The notes below the pieces were generated by a model. That model made no database searches. It saw only the letters and a program-made list of their open reading frames with translations, and was not told where the DNA came from. From Symsagittifera roscoffensis (taxonomy: Eukaryota; Xenacoelomorpha; Acoela; Convolutidae): a stretch of 64,000 nt of DNA. A program made the translations under genes and the position numbers. Below are positions 1-10,010 of the stretch, piece by piece (position 1 is the first letter of the stretch; the number at the start of each line of letters is the position of its first letter). The stretch is from NCBI RefSeq assembly GCF_963678635.1, contig NC_087063.1:54639074-54703073 (forward strand), given 5' to 3'.

Positions 1-2016
1 GCTGGCGATGGAGGAAGACCGGGACATGTGGAGAAAGTTGTTTGAAGACTGCAACAAAAAACAGGGTCAAGAGATCGAACGCTTAAGGCAGGAATACAAA
101 GAGCGATCGGAACAGGCGGCGTTGACGACGTCCATTGAGAAAGTGATACCTGCAAGGGATATTCCTCGTGGGCAGTCCCCGATGGAGCTCTTGACACCTC
201 GAGAAATGAGTCAAACAACGCAGACACGGCTTCCAGCAGAGACGAACCGAGTAACAATCCCGGATCCTAGTGACACCTTGGGTGATCCCGTCGTAGAACA
301 GACAGTGAGAAAACTGATAGAGACAGCTGGACGATTGGTCGCTAACAAGAATGCACCAGGTTCCGGGGTGACTGCACCCTATGGAACGATTGACGATACG
401 GGCAGAGTACAACTCTCCCAGACAGTAATCAGACAAGGGATGAGTAACGTGACACCACTCATGGGGAACTCGAGAATCCCAGAGAGGAAAGTAAGGAAGA
501 TGCCAGCGAAGAAAGTGTCTCGTGTAATAGACGTGCAGAAGAATAATCAATTGAAGTATAATTTCACGGGAGTTCCGGAGACAGATCCGAGAGCCTGCTT
601 CAATCGAGCTACCTGGAGCCCGTCTGTGAACCTGCAGCAACCACCACTCGGGACATCTCACCTGATATTGGGAGACAGCTTAGTCAGAGTGCTGTCGAAT
701 TTGAGGACCTCATGGGTCACCACGGTGATGGCCTTTGGAGGCGCGACGATTGCCCAATTATATCGCATGGTGGAGCTGATGAATCCAGGGAAGATACCCA
801 ATGTGATGATCTTAGTTGGGACGAATGATATCTCCAGAGGATCAGATGAGCAGGAAGCACTGTGGGAATCAATGATGGTGTGTTTGTTTACTACTCTCTG
901 GCAGAAGTTCAGTTGCGCGGTACTGACCGTTTGCACGGTGCCAATGAACGCAAGAAGCCTGACAGCATCAGGAAGAAGGCACAACGAGGGAGTCATGAGA
1001 TGGAACAACATCTTGAGAAACCTAGCAAATCGAAATGCCGGAAGAATGATCCTCATGGACATTGAACATGAATTGAGAGCCATGGATCAAGCCAGACTGA
1101 CCACAGATGGCATCCACTTCGACAGTGTCGAAGGACAAGCTTGGTTGAATCGAGTCTTCCAAGAACGGTTGGATGAGCTGGAAGCAGAACTCTTTGACAC
1201 AGGAGTGCTGAAGGAAGAGGGAACGGTGAGTGATACGGTGATCACCACCTTTGTGCCTCCTAACCTGGAAACACGCTTGGGTACGGTCCCAGCCGTCACA
1301 AATTACCGGCAACAAAGCTCCGGTGAACCAGGTCGAAGAACAGACGTACAAGATCGGTTGGGAGAAGCACCAACGAGGAGGACAATTCATCCTAGGAAAA
1401 GGATAGGACCTGTCAACCAACCAACCGAGGAAGCAGCAGGCACATCCAGATCGGACACGAGATCGGAGACGACGAGTACCAGTCGAGAGGAGAGACCGAG
1501 CAGAGGCTCGTTGATGTGGTCGCGATCCATACCGTCTCCTTGGCATATATACAAAGACGAACTAATGAAGCTGGACCTACAGAGAGTGAGCTTCATCGAA
1601 GATGCAAGGAGGATGCTGAATGGAGCGACACTATCCGTCAGCAGATTGTACTCGATAACCGGCGTAGACTGGTTGATAGCCGCTAGCATAAATTTCAGCT
1701 CCACGACGGCCTTGAGATTTGCCGACTTGGAGGGACTGCCCTCCAACAACACAATGGGACCTGTGAATGCAAGACCGTTGCAAGATGTGAGATTGAACCA
1801 TGATGAGAGGAATCGTGAAGAAAGGCCAGGAAGATTCCTGACGGCGAGAGCACCGATTGGACAACACGTGAAGATATTTAGGTAATTGACGACACCACCT
1901 GGTCATGTGAAGGAGAGAGTATACCCAAAACTAGTGAACCAAGATGGTGATGCCCAGAGATATGGCGGATTGACAGCGATAAAGAAAGATGAGACCATCT
2001 TCGCTGCCTACGACAA
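1..2016 (+). pseudogene. ORF2 (tandem-SGNH protein) fragment, family 1
   Basis: The reading frame is already open at base 2, so the true start lies outside the window. It is about 98% identical at protein level to the - strand ORF2 at 52240-54255. The N-terminal part is a charged coiled-coil-like stretch. An SGNH-hydrolase domain follows, with block I GDSLVRVL near 670, block III GTNDISRG near 818 and block V DGIHFD near 1105, giving the Ser, Asn, Asp and His positions expected of this esterase/lipase superfamily. A TAA at 1883-1885 replaces a CAA (Gln) kept in the - strand copy. Reading resumes in frame after it until about 2016, where the gene stops inside the segment before the second SGNH-like domain and joins 3' UTR sequence. 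It lacks the 4-base net loss that breaks the - strand copy near 54035. Dead copy; the identity of the family is clear, its substrate is not. Confidence 0.85.
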
Positions 2017-2439
2017 AGGAATGATGAAGAAAAGTCAAAACTCAGAATTGTTTTATGTGTGTGAAAAACTCAAGTGAGAAACCAAGCAACCAAGTTGTAA
2101 TTGAAAACTGAAACATTTTTGTTGAGTTTTGAAATTGTTGCATTTATAAATTTGCATTTTGGTTTTAGTTGAAGTGGCTTTAGAGACACTCACTTATTAT
2201 TTATTTAGAAAGGCTTAAGAGGAGAGTATATTTAAATATTTCAGCCTGCATGATTGTTTTTAATCACTTAGGAAGACTGATCACTTTGTGGTGACATGAA
2301 AGACTTGAGTAATCTCTTGAAGAGGGAGGTTGTTACATTGTCTTTCTAACCACAAAATTTCTTGGTTTTAATATTCAGGACAATAAACAAGCAAGATTTC
2401 CGAAGGGAAGGAGCATAGTAGGATAATTTTAGCTTGTTG

Positions 2440-2466
2440 GTTGGCAGGACTGTCCTGCAAGCCAAC
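2440..2466 (+). other. Stem-loop in the 3' UTR
   Basis: GTTGGC, AGGAC, one base, GTCCT, a four-base bulge, then GCCAAC form a nearly continuous 11-bp stem. The same structure is kept at about 22312-22338 in the inverted copy. Confidence 0.6.
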
Positions 2467-2725
2467 ACCTTTTGAATCTAAGAGAAAAAGTCTTAATGAG
2501 GACATTGACATTGGAAGTCAGAAAATATGTTTTATCGTAAGTCATATCCTCAGAGTGCAGATTAATGAGAGAATTTGAAGGCTATAGTGATGTAGTATGA
2601 TGCCATTTATATTCTGCAGTGAGTCGATGTGACGTAGATAAAGGTAATTTCGTGTATTTTGTAAATTCTGTTCGATGACACTGTAACCATTTTACGAACA
2701 TAGTGCGATTCAATGAGGACATTGA

Positions 2726-2744
2726 CCGGACTGTCCGGGGAGTA
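2726..2744 (+). promoter_or_regulatory. Polypurine tract and palindrome before the family 1 3' LTR
   Basis: CCGGACTGTCCGG (2726-2738) is a palindrome around one central base and runs into GGGGAGTA, which directly abuts the LTR start TGTGAC at 2745. Family 2 has the same TCCGGGGAGTA immediately before its right LTR at 45849. Position and conservation fit the plus-strand primer site. The purine run is shorter than in most retroelements. Confidence 0.7.
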
Positions 2745-3667
2745 TGTGACATTCGACCAGAATGGCCAAAATGCAATTTATGCAGACTTCGAATTTTTAG
2801 CAGTAAGCCTTCCGAGTTGATGATTTCGAAGGATTAGCGACGTTATTGGAACGTTTAGCCAAACAGTGAGGGCTAGAATATTCTAGTATTTTAAATTTTC
2901 AAAATTTCGAATGATGACGTCACATTTCGGAGAAATGCTGAAACGGCCATTTTTAACAAAAAGCGAATGAAAAAAGAGAACAACTTTATCTGTGATTGCG
3001 AACAGGACGAAAATCGAGATTAAAGAAAAACGACAACGAACTACAATAGCAGAGAACGTTCCAAGTTGCAACTATTGTGCTGCTACAATAGTTGCAAGGC
3101 CGTTGCCAACAACGGTGAAGGGTGAGAACCAGCCTTCCGGATTGGCGTGAAATTGAACTTGAGGAGCTTGATTCACTGGATTCAAGAATCCGGAAGGGTT
3201 TCGGGACTGGAACTTTTAGCCTTTTATATAAACTTTTAGCTTCTTGTCATGTCCTGAATTGAATTTAATTAACAACTGGATTCATTTTGATAAGGATGAG
3301 AAGCTAGGAGTTGGGGGGAAAGGGTTGATCCATCTTCGATGGAGATGATGGTTTTTATCTACTGAACAAAAACAATAGTAATATAATAAGTAGTAGCCCT
3401 GTTTTTAGGAGTGACCTCGTGGTCTGGGGATACTGAGACCCAGCCATGAGCTCACTATTTTTGCATGTAATTCAGTTAATTTGAGCGTTCTGGTCGAAGC
3501 CGGAGAGCAGTAACGTTTTTGTCGACCCGATGTAAGAAAGACCACCGAAAAGTACTGGCTTGGTAGAGACGGTGAAAAACATGCAAAGCTCTGTTTAGAC
3601 GCTAGCCAGTCGTCTTAAGACTTAGTTTTGTTATCCGTCGATATGTATCTTCCGGGCGAATGTTACA
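2745..3667 (+). repeat. LTR, family 1 (full length, 923 bp)
   Basis: Starts TGTGAC and ends GAATGTTACA, the same termini as the inverted LTR at 21116-22032 (917 bp). It follows a 3' UTR and purine tract. A TATATAAA-like box lies near 3224. It carries a perfect 13-bp stem-loop (3066-3097) and paired CCTTCCGGATT and AATCCGGAAGG arms near 3141 and 3185. It is a diverged variant compared with the partial LTR that follows, so the two are not a simple duplicate pair. Confidence 0.85.
3066..3097 (+). other. Perfect 13-bp stem-loop in LTR
   Basis: TTGCAACTATTGT and its reverse complement flank a six-base loop. The structure is repeated in the second LTR at 3869-3900 and in the inverted LTR at 21690-21721. 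The family 2 LTR has a weaker counterpart built on ATTGCTA and TAGCAAT near 23950. Confidence 0.75.
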
Positions 3668-4478
3668 TTAGCCAAATGGTGAAGGCTGGAATATTCTAGT
3701 ATTTTAAAATTTCAAAAATTCGAATGATGACGACACATTTCTGAGAAATGCTGAAACGGCCATTTTAACAAGAAACGAGAGAAAAAACACAACAACATTA
3801 GTTGCGCTGAAGATAACAACGACAATCGTGATTGAAAAACAGCAGCAGATTGCAGAGAACGTTCCGAGTTGCAACTATTGTGCTGCTACAATAGTTGCAA
3901 GGCCGTTGCGAACAACGGTGAAGGGTAAGAAACCAGCCTTCCGGATTGGGAAGAAATCGAGATCAACGGGCTTGATTCACCGGATTCAAGAATCCGGAAG
4001 GGTCTCGGGACGGAAAACTTTTATTGACTCGTGTGAACTTTTAGCATCCTGTCATGTCCTGACTTGAATTTAATTGATATTTGGATTAGTTGTGACAAGG
4101 ATGAGGTGCTAAGAGTTGGGGGGGGGGGAAAGGGTTGATCCATCTTCGATGGAGATGATGATTTTTATCTACTGAACAAAAACAATAGTAATATAATAAG
4201 TAGTAGCCCTGTTTTTAGGAGTGACCTCGTGGTCTGGGGATACTGAGACCCAGCCATGAGCTCACTATTTTTGCATTTAATTCAGTTAATTTGAGCGTTC
4301 TGGTCGAAGCCGGAGAACAGTAACGTTTTTGTCGACCCGATGTTAGAAAAGACCACCGAAAAGTACTGGCTTGGTAGAGACGGTGAAAAACATGCAAAGC
4401 TCTGTTTAGACGCTAGCCAGTCGTCTTAAGACTTAGTTTTGTTATCCGTCGATATGTATCTTCCGGGCGAATGTTACA
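3668..4478 (+). repeat. Partial LTR, family 1 (5'-truncated)
   Basis: Begins inside the LTR, at the point matching base 2857 of the preceding copy, and runs to the same GAATGTTACA end. It lacks the first 110 or so bases. Its sequence is closer to the inverted LTR at 21116-22032 than to the neighbouring LTR, for example in lacking the TATATAAA box. It directly precedes the primer-binding site, so it acts as the 5' LTR of the + strand element. Confidence 0.8.
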
Positions 4479-4490
4479 TGTATGTTTTTA

Positions 4491-4505
4491 TGGCGCTCCT
4501 GGGTG
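4491..4505 (+). promoter_or_regulatory. Primer-binding site, family 1 (tRNA-Asn-like)
   Basis: TGGCGCTCCTGGGTG begins with the TGG expected to pair with a tRNA CCA end. Its reverse complement, CACCCAGGAGCGCCA, fits the 3' end of a tRNA-Asn (CACC of the T arm, acceptor strand CAGGAGC, discriminator G). The identical 15-mer is at 24658-24672 in family 2. It lies 12 bases after the LTR, more than the usual few. Confidence 0.7.
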
Positions 4506-5365
4506 TTATTCTTTTATAACATCATGACCGGCGGAACCGTTAACGAGCACTCCGCGCCGAGCGGATGCTCACATTAACGCCCTTAATAGGCCTAAACCGC
4601 CGGGGCGGAAGGGTAGTTCGGAACGCGGAGGCCTTCCGGATTGCCGTGAATAGTTTTTTAACCTAGTTAAGACCGAAAATTCACGAACCAGGAAGGGTGG
4701 GGGGATCGGCCGTCTCCTCGCCCCTGAGTGGTTGGTGACCAAAAACACTTAAAGATATAAGTAAAACCAAACAAAAAATAGTATAGTACCCCAGAAAAAC
4801 AAAAAACATAAAAAATAACCGAAAAAACCAAAAACAGTAAAAAAGTAAAAAATCAGTAGAAATCATCCCCCCAGACAAGATGTGATTCAACCCCCCCGTT
4901 TGTTGTTGATAGATATATTGTTGTTACAGGCATTTATATCAGTCAGGATTGTTACGATCAGTTTTGTGGCCCGTTTGTGAGGCTTGTACTGTAGGGTTAT
5001 TTGAGCATTTAAGCACGTTAATGATAAATTGCGCTCAATCCGGAAGGGTCAGCTGATTTGCGCTCAATTCGGAAGGGTCCTGGGTGAAGACCGATCCGGC
5101 AAGCAGTACAAGGAGCAACAAGAAGGGGCTCAACGACAACAACAATCGACTGTTGGGTATTGTTAACAAGTTTTGTATCCCTTTTGGTACAAAAAGTAAG
5201 ATAGTAATCTGTGGGGGGCTCGACAGTGCTGCACTGTAGTGACCCTTCACCGAACAGCGAATATCCGAGTTAAGCACCTTAATTCGGATAATAAACAAAC
5301 CCGGAGGGGTATAGTATTACTAATATTATTACTTATATAGCCTATATTAATATCTTATATCGTTT
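4506..5365 (+). other. Family 1 leader, single-copy part
   Basis: Non-coding. It holds paired CCTTCCGGATT and AGGAAGGGT arms (4632-4698), a G-rich patch near 4690 that has a counterpart in the family 2 leader near 24863, and CAATCCGGAAGGGTC boxes near 5038 and 5065. The small open frames here have no recognisable product. Confidence 0.6.
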
Positions 5366-6417
5366 TTCAGTGAAAAACAACGAAAACAGACCGGTTTTTA
5401 GGGTCAAAATAGCGATATTTTGATCCCCCCACAAGTCGCGATTTTTGAGATATCGATATTTTTTGAAAGGGAAAAAAGCGCTAAGTTAGTGTATTACATC
5501 GTAACTGCACTACTGTAATAAGTAGAACCGGTTAACTTTAGTTCGGAAGTGGTTGGAACTAGTTTGGTACCAAAAAACCAAATTTTCCCATTTTTTGATA
5601 GTAAGAAACATTATAAAATCAGAAAATTTTTTGAAATCTTTGAGTTAGGACAGTAGAAATAGTTGTTCGGACAACGTCCACTAGTGAATCTACGAGTTTT
5701 AAAACCCGCTACCCGAAAGCCTTCCGGGTTGCAGAGAAATCGAACATAACGTGTTTGATTTGGTGGATTCATCAATCCGGAGGGGTCCAGGTAGCATAGT
5801 TTTTCGCAAATTTTTTCTACAAAAGCGTTTTAGATCGGGTTTTTTGCATTGAACTAGAAGAGTATAGGCCTTCTGAGCTCAGATCAATAATTTTTAGGTC
5901 GAAAGGACCAGATTTGCGGAAAAAGTTAGGCGGAACCTATAAGTGAGAAATTTTTTGAGTTTACAAAAAAGACGTTTTGGTTAATAACTTTGGAACTACT
6001 GAGCGTATTGAGTTGATCTTGGTACCAATAGATCAGGAATTAGCTGAGCTTACTGATAGGGTCAGAATTTTTTTTTGGAAAAGTAAGCGAGAAAATTTTT
6101 TGAGATTGTTTTTAGCAAATTACACAAATCCGGAGGGGTACACCCTTCACGTTTTATAAATTTTTCTGAAAAACCCTTAGACCCCTACCAAAAGGTAATA
6201 GCGGTTGAATAAAGTAACTTTAGGCCATTCTAGACCAAAAGGGAGGGCTAAAGGCACAGCAAAAGCTTAATCGAGCCGAAGTTAGGCCAGCGATAAGACC
6301 CTTCACCGTTAGCGTGAATTGTCAAATAAGAGGCTTAACTTCAATCCGGAAGGGTCTAGGAAGGTAGTAAATACCCTTCCCAGTTAATTGAAAGAGCATA
6401 ATTGCATCGGAGAACGT

Positions 6418-6650
6418 ATCCGGAGGGGTATAAGCTGAAATTAAGAAAACTACGAAAAGCTACTTTGACAGAGCTAAGGGCTCCGAATCCGGAGGGGTCT
6501 TATAGTTGCTAATTCGGAGGGGTCCAAATCCGGAGGGATCTACTATTAACTAACTAGGAGGGGTCCCAATCCGGAGGGGTCCCAAACTAGGAGGGGTCCC
6601 AATATTCTGACAGTCCGGAAGGGTCCTATTTGTGCCAATCCGGAGGGGTA
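6418..6650 (+). repeat. CCGGAGGGGTC array
   Basis: About ten copies of a CCGGAGGGGTC-like box (variants TAGGAGGGGTC, CCGGAAGGGTC and TTCGGAGGGGTC) at 12-45 base spacing. Unit number differs in the duplicate array at 11063-11318. Single boxes also occur elsewhere in the leader and in the LTR. Confidence 0.8.
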
Positions 6651-6879
6651 TTATTTTATTAAGGACTTAGGTAAACGAAAGAAAGACTAAAAAGCGAGAG
6701 GTATTAGGTTATTAATACACAGGCTAGGTATCAGTGACTGCACTGGTAACTTGCCTTTCAAAAAGAACCAGACTAATACAAAACAGGTCCGAACTCGGAT
6801 ATTCGCGACACTAAGTCTAAATTAAAAAGAGCGTGACTCATTGGTGTGGATTGAAACATAATACGTTTTTGGGAAAAGT

Positions 6880-7021
6880 GACTGCCCTGAGGATTTTAGT
6901 AGGTCTAGCTCGGGCAGTCCGAAGGCAAATAGGTAACACAGTACTCGGTGGGTGCAATAGACACCCACTTGAGAAAATTACTGCCTTCAAAGTTTTGTCT
7001 GTTTGGTGCAGCACCAAGCAG
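6880..7021 (+). other. Three consecutive stem-loops in leader
   Basis: GACTGCCC (6880-6887) pairs with GGGCAGTC (6912-6919). GTGGGTG (6948-6954) pairs with CACCCAC (6962-6968) around a 7-base loop. TTGGTGC (7003-7009) pairs with GCACCAA (7011-7017) around one base. All three are preserved in the duplicate at +4667. The place, 400-550 bases before the gag start, suits a packaging or dimerisation signal, which is an inference. Confidence 0.6.
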
Positions 7022-7425
7022 GGAAAGCTTTTTCTTTAAAAGACAGGTTCGACTATTGTACTGCGACCGACTAAGAGTACAAGACACATACGTTTTTTTA
7101 TATATACATTCAAATTGTGTCAATATATATTTTTGTTTTTGATTTTAAATCAACGTAAACTGTGCTTGATTGGGTAGTGAATACACTATCTTTTAAATTG
7201 ACTGATAACATCATATTGTGCTAGTTTCCAGATCTTTGGACCGATAATCGGTTAGTGTGAATAAATTTTATACAAACTGTACTCTGACAACATACAGGGA
7301 TTCGTGGTCACTATTTAATATAATCTGGTGAAATTTATTGTGTTGTGTCATTATTATTGTTAATAAAACTATAAGGTCTCTAGCAATTGAGTCAAGAGTA
7401 GGCATAGGAAAGTGACAAATCGAGA

Positions 7426-10003
7426 ATGAGTTTAGACAAGTCAAGGATACCAAAACGAGGTAATAGCTCTAGGAAATTCATACCTGAAAAGCAAAGAAAA
7501 AAGATGACCGATCCTTTTGTGGATTGGATCAAGCGATCCCGGTCTGACAAAAGGGGGACGGTTTCAGGCAGAATGGTTGAAACGAGAAGTCAAAAGACCT
7601 CAGAAGAGCGAAGAGAACTGTTAGAAGTGGAGGTCAATACGGACCATACCATGAATGACAACCAGGAAGTAAATGAACTGGAAGGGAGAGGCAGAAGGCT
7701 GGCGAGTGAATCTACCCCGGTAGAACAAGGCCATGATTTTGCCACTTCCACCGGGACATTGGATCGAGAAGAGATGTCGGAACTGTCCGACATCTCAACT
7801 GAGGTAGCGGCAACGAGAAGATCTCCGACAGACAACACTATGATGGCAAGTGGAACTGGGAAACAAACGACATCATCATCGTTCTCAGAAAGAATGAAGA
7901 ACACCTTCGGAAACATCTTTCCATTCAGCATGGGCGGAGGAGCAGGAAACGATGGTGAGTCTCAGGAGGAAGAAGATGAAGAGGAGCAAGGGGACTCTGG
8001 ATCTCAAGTAAGCCTCAATAGTTCGATCCAGGAGAGTGAGGCACACGTCGGAAGAGAGACTGGAACCATGGACAAATTTGGTGTAGTGACAACGATAAGC
8101 AAAGAGGCAAACACACCAGGCCAGTCAAAAGACTTCGCGATTAGGACAAGTTCGGAGCCACAACCTGAAGAGAGTAGAACCAGAGGGCTCGGCAATGCGT
8201 TAATGGATCCTGAAATGAATAATGAAAAGACGTTGAAGCAGAGAGTCAAGGCCCGGATCTCGACAAGCACGAAGTTACCTGGGACCGACAGGGTTACACC
8301 ACCACTAGTGACGCCACTCGTGGATAACGGGGCAGCACTAGAGGAAGCCTTAAACAACATAGTGGGCAGTTTAGGAGAACAAAATGAACAGATGTCGATA
8401 AGGATGAGTGAACTAGAAAGAGCAGTTCACATTGAAAGAGAAAGTCTGCGGGAAGAAATAAACCGCAACAGACAAGAAGTTGGCAGAAGCGAAAAACGCT
8501 TGAAAGAAAGAACGGACGAACATATGACGAGGAACTTGTCGCGAATGACAAGAGAGGCGGAACAGAGGGAGTTACGCTTAAGAGCCGACATGGAGAAATT
8601 AAGAATTCAGCAAGAGCAGTCTCTTGGGTCTCTTGACACAAAGATAGACGCGATGATGGAGAGGCGAACTCAGGCTATCATGGATAGGTTGGACGGGCTA
8701 CTAAGCAGCAAGAGTGGACCAAAAGAAGGAGAGCCGAACTCGGGAGGTCCCAGCAGGGAACCGAGGGTGAACTTCAATGAACATCAAAGGAGGAAGACGT
8801 ATGGATCCACTAGAGGCAGGGGCAGTTCATCAGGCTATGCCACAAGGGGGTAATACAGCATGGGGCCCGAACAGTAGAGCAAGTTCAACGGGGAACAGAC
8901 AAACCTCGAACGAACGACCAACGCAAAGCACACATGCGACTGGGAGAAGCGATTCTAGCAACATGGGGCATACAAGCCCGAGGAGGAGTCATATGGGCCA
9001 AGCGGGAAACGCTCATGGTGATTCGGATTGCAGGGATGCACCGCACACAAAGCCTTCGACAAGGTGTGAGGACACTCAAGCGGGACACTCAAGGGATGCT
9101 ACGGCAATGGCCACAGCATTTAAACCCCTGAACAGGTCTTTAGAGACATTCCTGACGAGGTTATCAAGAACCAATGAACGCAGTGAGAAGTCCAGAAGAG
9201 TCTTTAAGAAACCAAGATGCTACAAAGACGAATCTGATGGCTGTATTGATACCTGGATAGAGGTAATGAAGCGGACTTGTCGGAGAGACAGGAATGCAGC
9301 GCGCTCACCAGCAACTTAGAAGGGACAGCCCTTTCTGGGATGGCCAAGAAACAGTATCAACGTGACACTGCTGAGAAAATCTTCGAAATCTTGTTAAACC
9401 GTTTCGGATCAGGGGTGCAGGGGCACCAGGCGATGATGCGCTTCGAGAAACGGAGGCAACGAGAAGATGAAACAATAGACAAGTTTCTCGATGATTTGGA
9501 AATGCTGAGAAGACGCAGCCAACCGGATGAGTCAAACCGAAGGATGAACCTGGCCGTAGCCTCAAAATTCATCGATGGTGTGAAAAATGATGAACTTCGT
9601 ACGATGCTAGCAACGCATTACACACCACTATCAACTAATGCGCCATTACCGGAGGAGTTGAGGCTCAAATCAAAAGAGTATCTTTTGTTGAAACCTCCTT
9701 CGAGATCTGGATATTACAAGAACAATTATGGAAATTTTAACAACGGACCAGCCAACCAAGGGAACAATTGGTACAAACCGAGGGATGATATGGACAAGAG
9801 ACGTTCTTGTGCTAATTGCAGTTCAACAGACCATCATGTGTCAGCATGCCCAACTTACAAACAAGGCATGAAAGCAATAGGCTTTAGCCTCGAGGACGAA
9901 GATGCGTCAGAGTTGGACCAGGAGGATTTCATGAGAGGAGTAATTGCGAAATTCGGCCCGAGGTGTTTCTTTTGTAACTTGGAAGGTCATTTTAAATCAG
10001 ATT
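7426..10003 (+). pseudogene. gag: gag, broken duplicate copy (family 1)
   Basis: Same gene as 12093-14686. It starts at the same ATG after GACAAATCGAGA and reads 475 residues in the first frame (to 8853), then continues in a second frame from about 8777, as in the other copy. A 16-base deletion near 9272, absent from copy 2, shifts the frame inside the capsid-like region, and reading continues from 9277. The gene is cut at about 10003 within the second CCHC knuckle, where it fuses to leader sequence and a spurious tail up to 10068. It keeps the N-terminal acidic region, the coiled-coil stretch and the first CX2CX4HX4C knuckle (near 9809). Non-functional duplicate. Confidence 0.85.
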
Positions 10004-10010
10004 CTGGGAA

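Larger units (their letters stand above)
2017..2744 (+). other. Family 1 3' untranslated region
   Basis: Non-coding stretch matching the reverse complement of 22033-22766, which follows ORF3 in the - strand copy, so it is the region between the last gene and the 3' LTR. It contains a stem-loop (2440-2466) and ends in a purine tract. The box GAGGACATTGAC occurs twice, near 2496 and near 2716, the second just before the purine tract. I see no coding capacity. Confidence 0.75.
5366..7425 (+). other. Family 1 leader, copy 1
   Basis: Two kilobases with no convincing gene, between the single-copy leader and the gag ATG. It contains the GGAGGGGTC array at 6418-6650 and three consecutive stem-loops at 6880-7021. 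The length is unusual but matches the long leader of the family 2 element. Confidence 0.6.
5366..10010 (+). repeat. Tandem duplication, copy 1 (leader plus gag)
   Basis: This segment of about 4.6 kb is repeated directly at 10011-14686 with only scattered differences. The offset changes from 4645 to 4667 inside the leader repeat array and to 4683 after a 16-base loss near 9272. Copy 1 ends inside gag, in the second zinc knuckle, and runs directly into leader sequence. Confidence 0.9.

Noticed and set aside
5977-6159. 60-residue frame in the leader, repeated at 10622
   Set aside because: Its second copy exists only because the segment is duplicated; no start context or homologue in family 2.
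6833-7142. Small overlapping frames in the leader on both strands
   Set aside because: They overlap the stem-loop region and have low-information content; duplicated with the segment.
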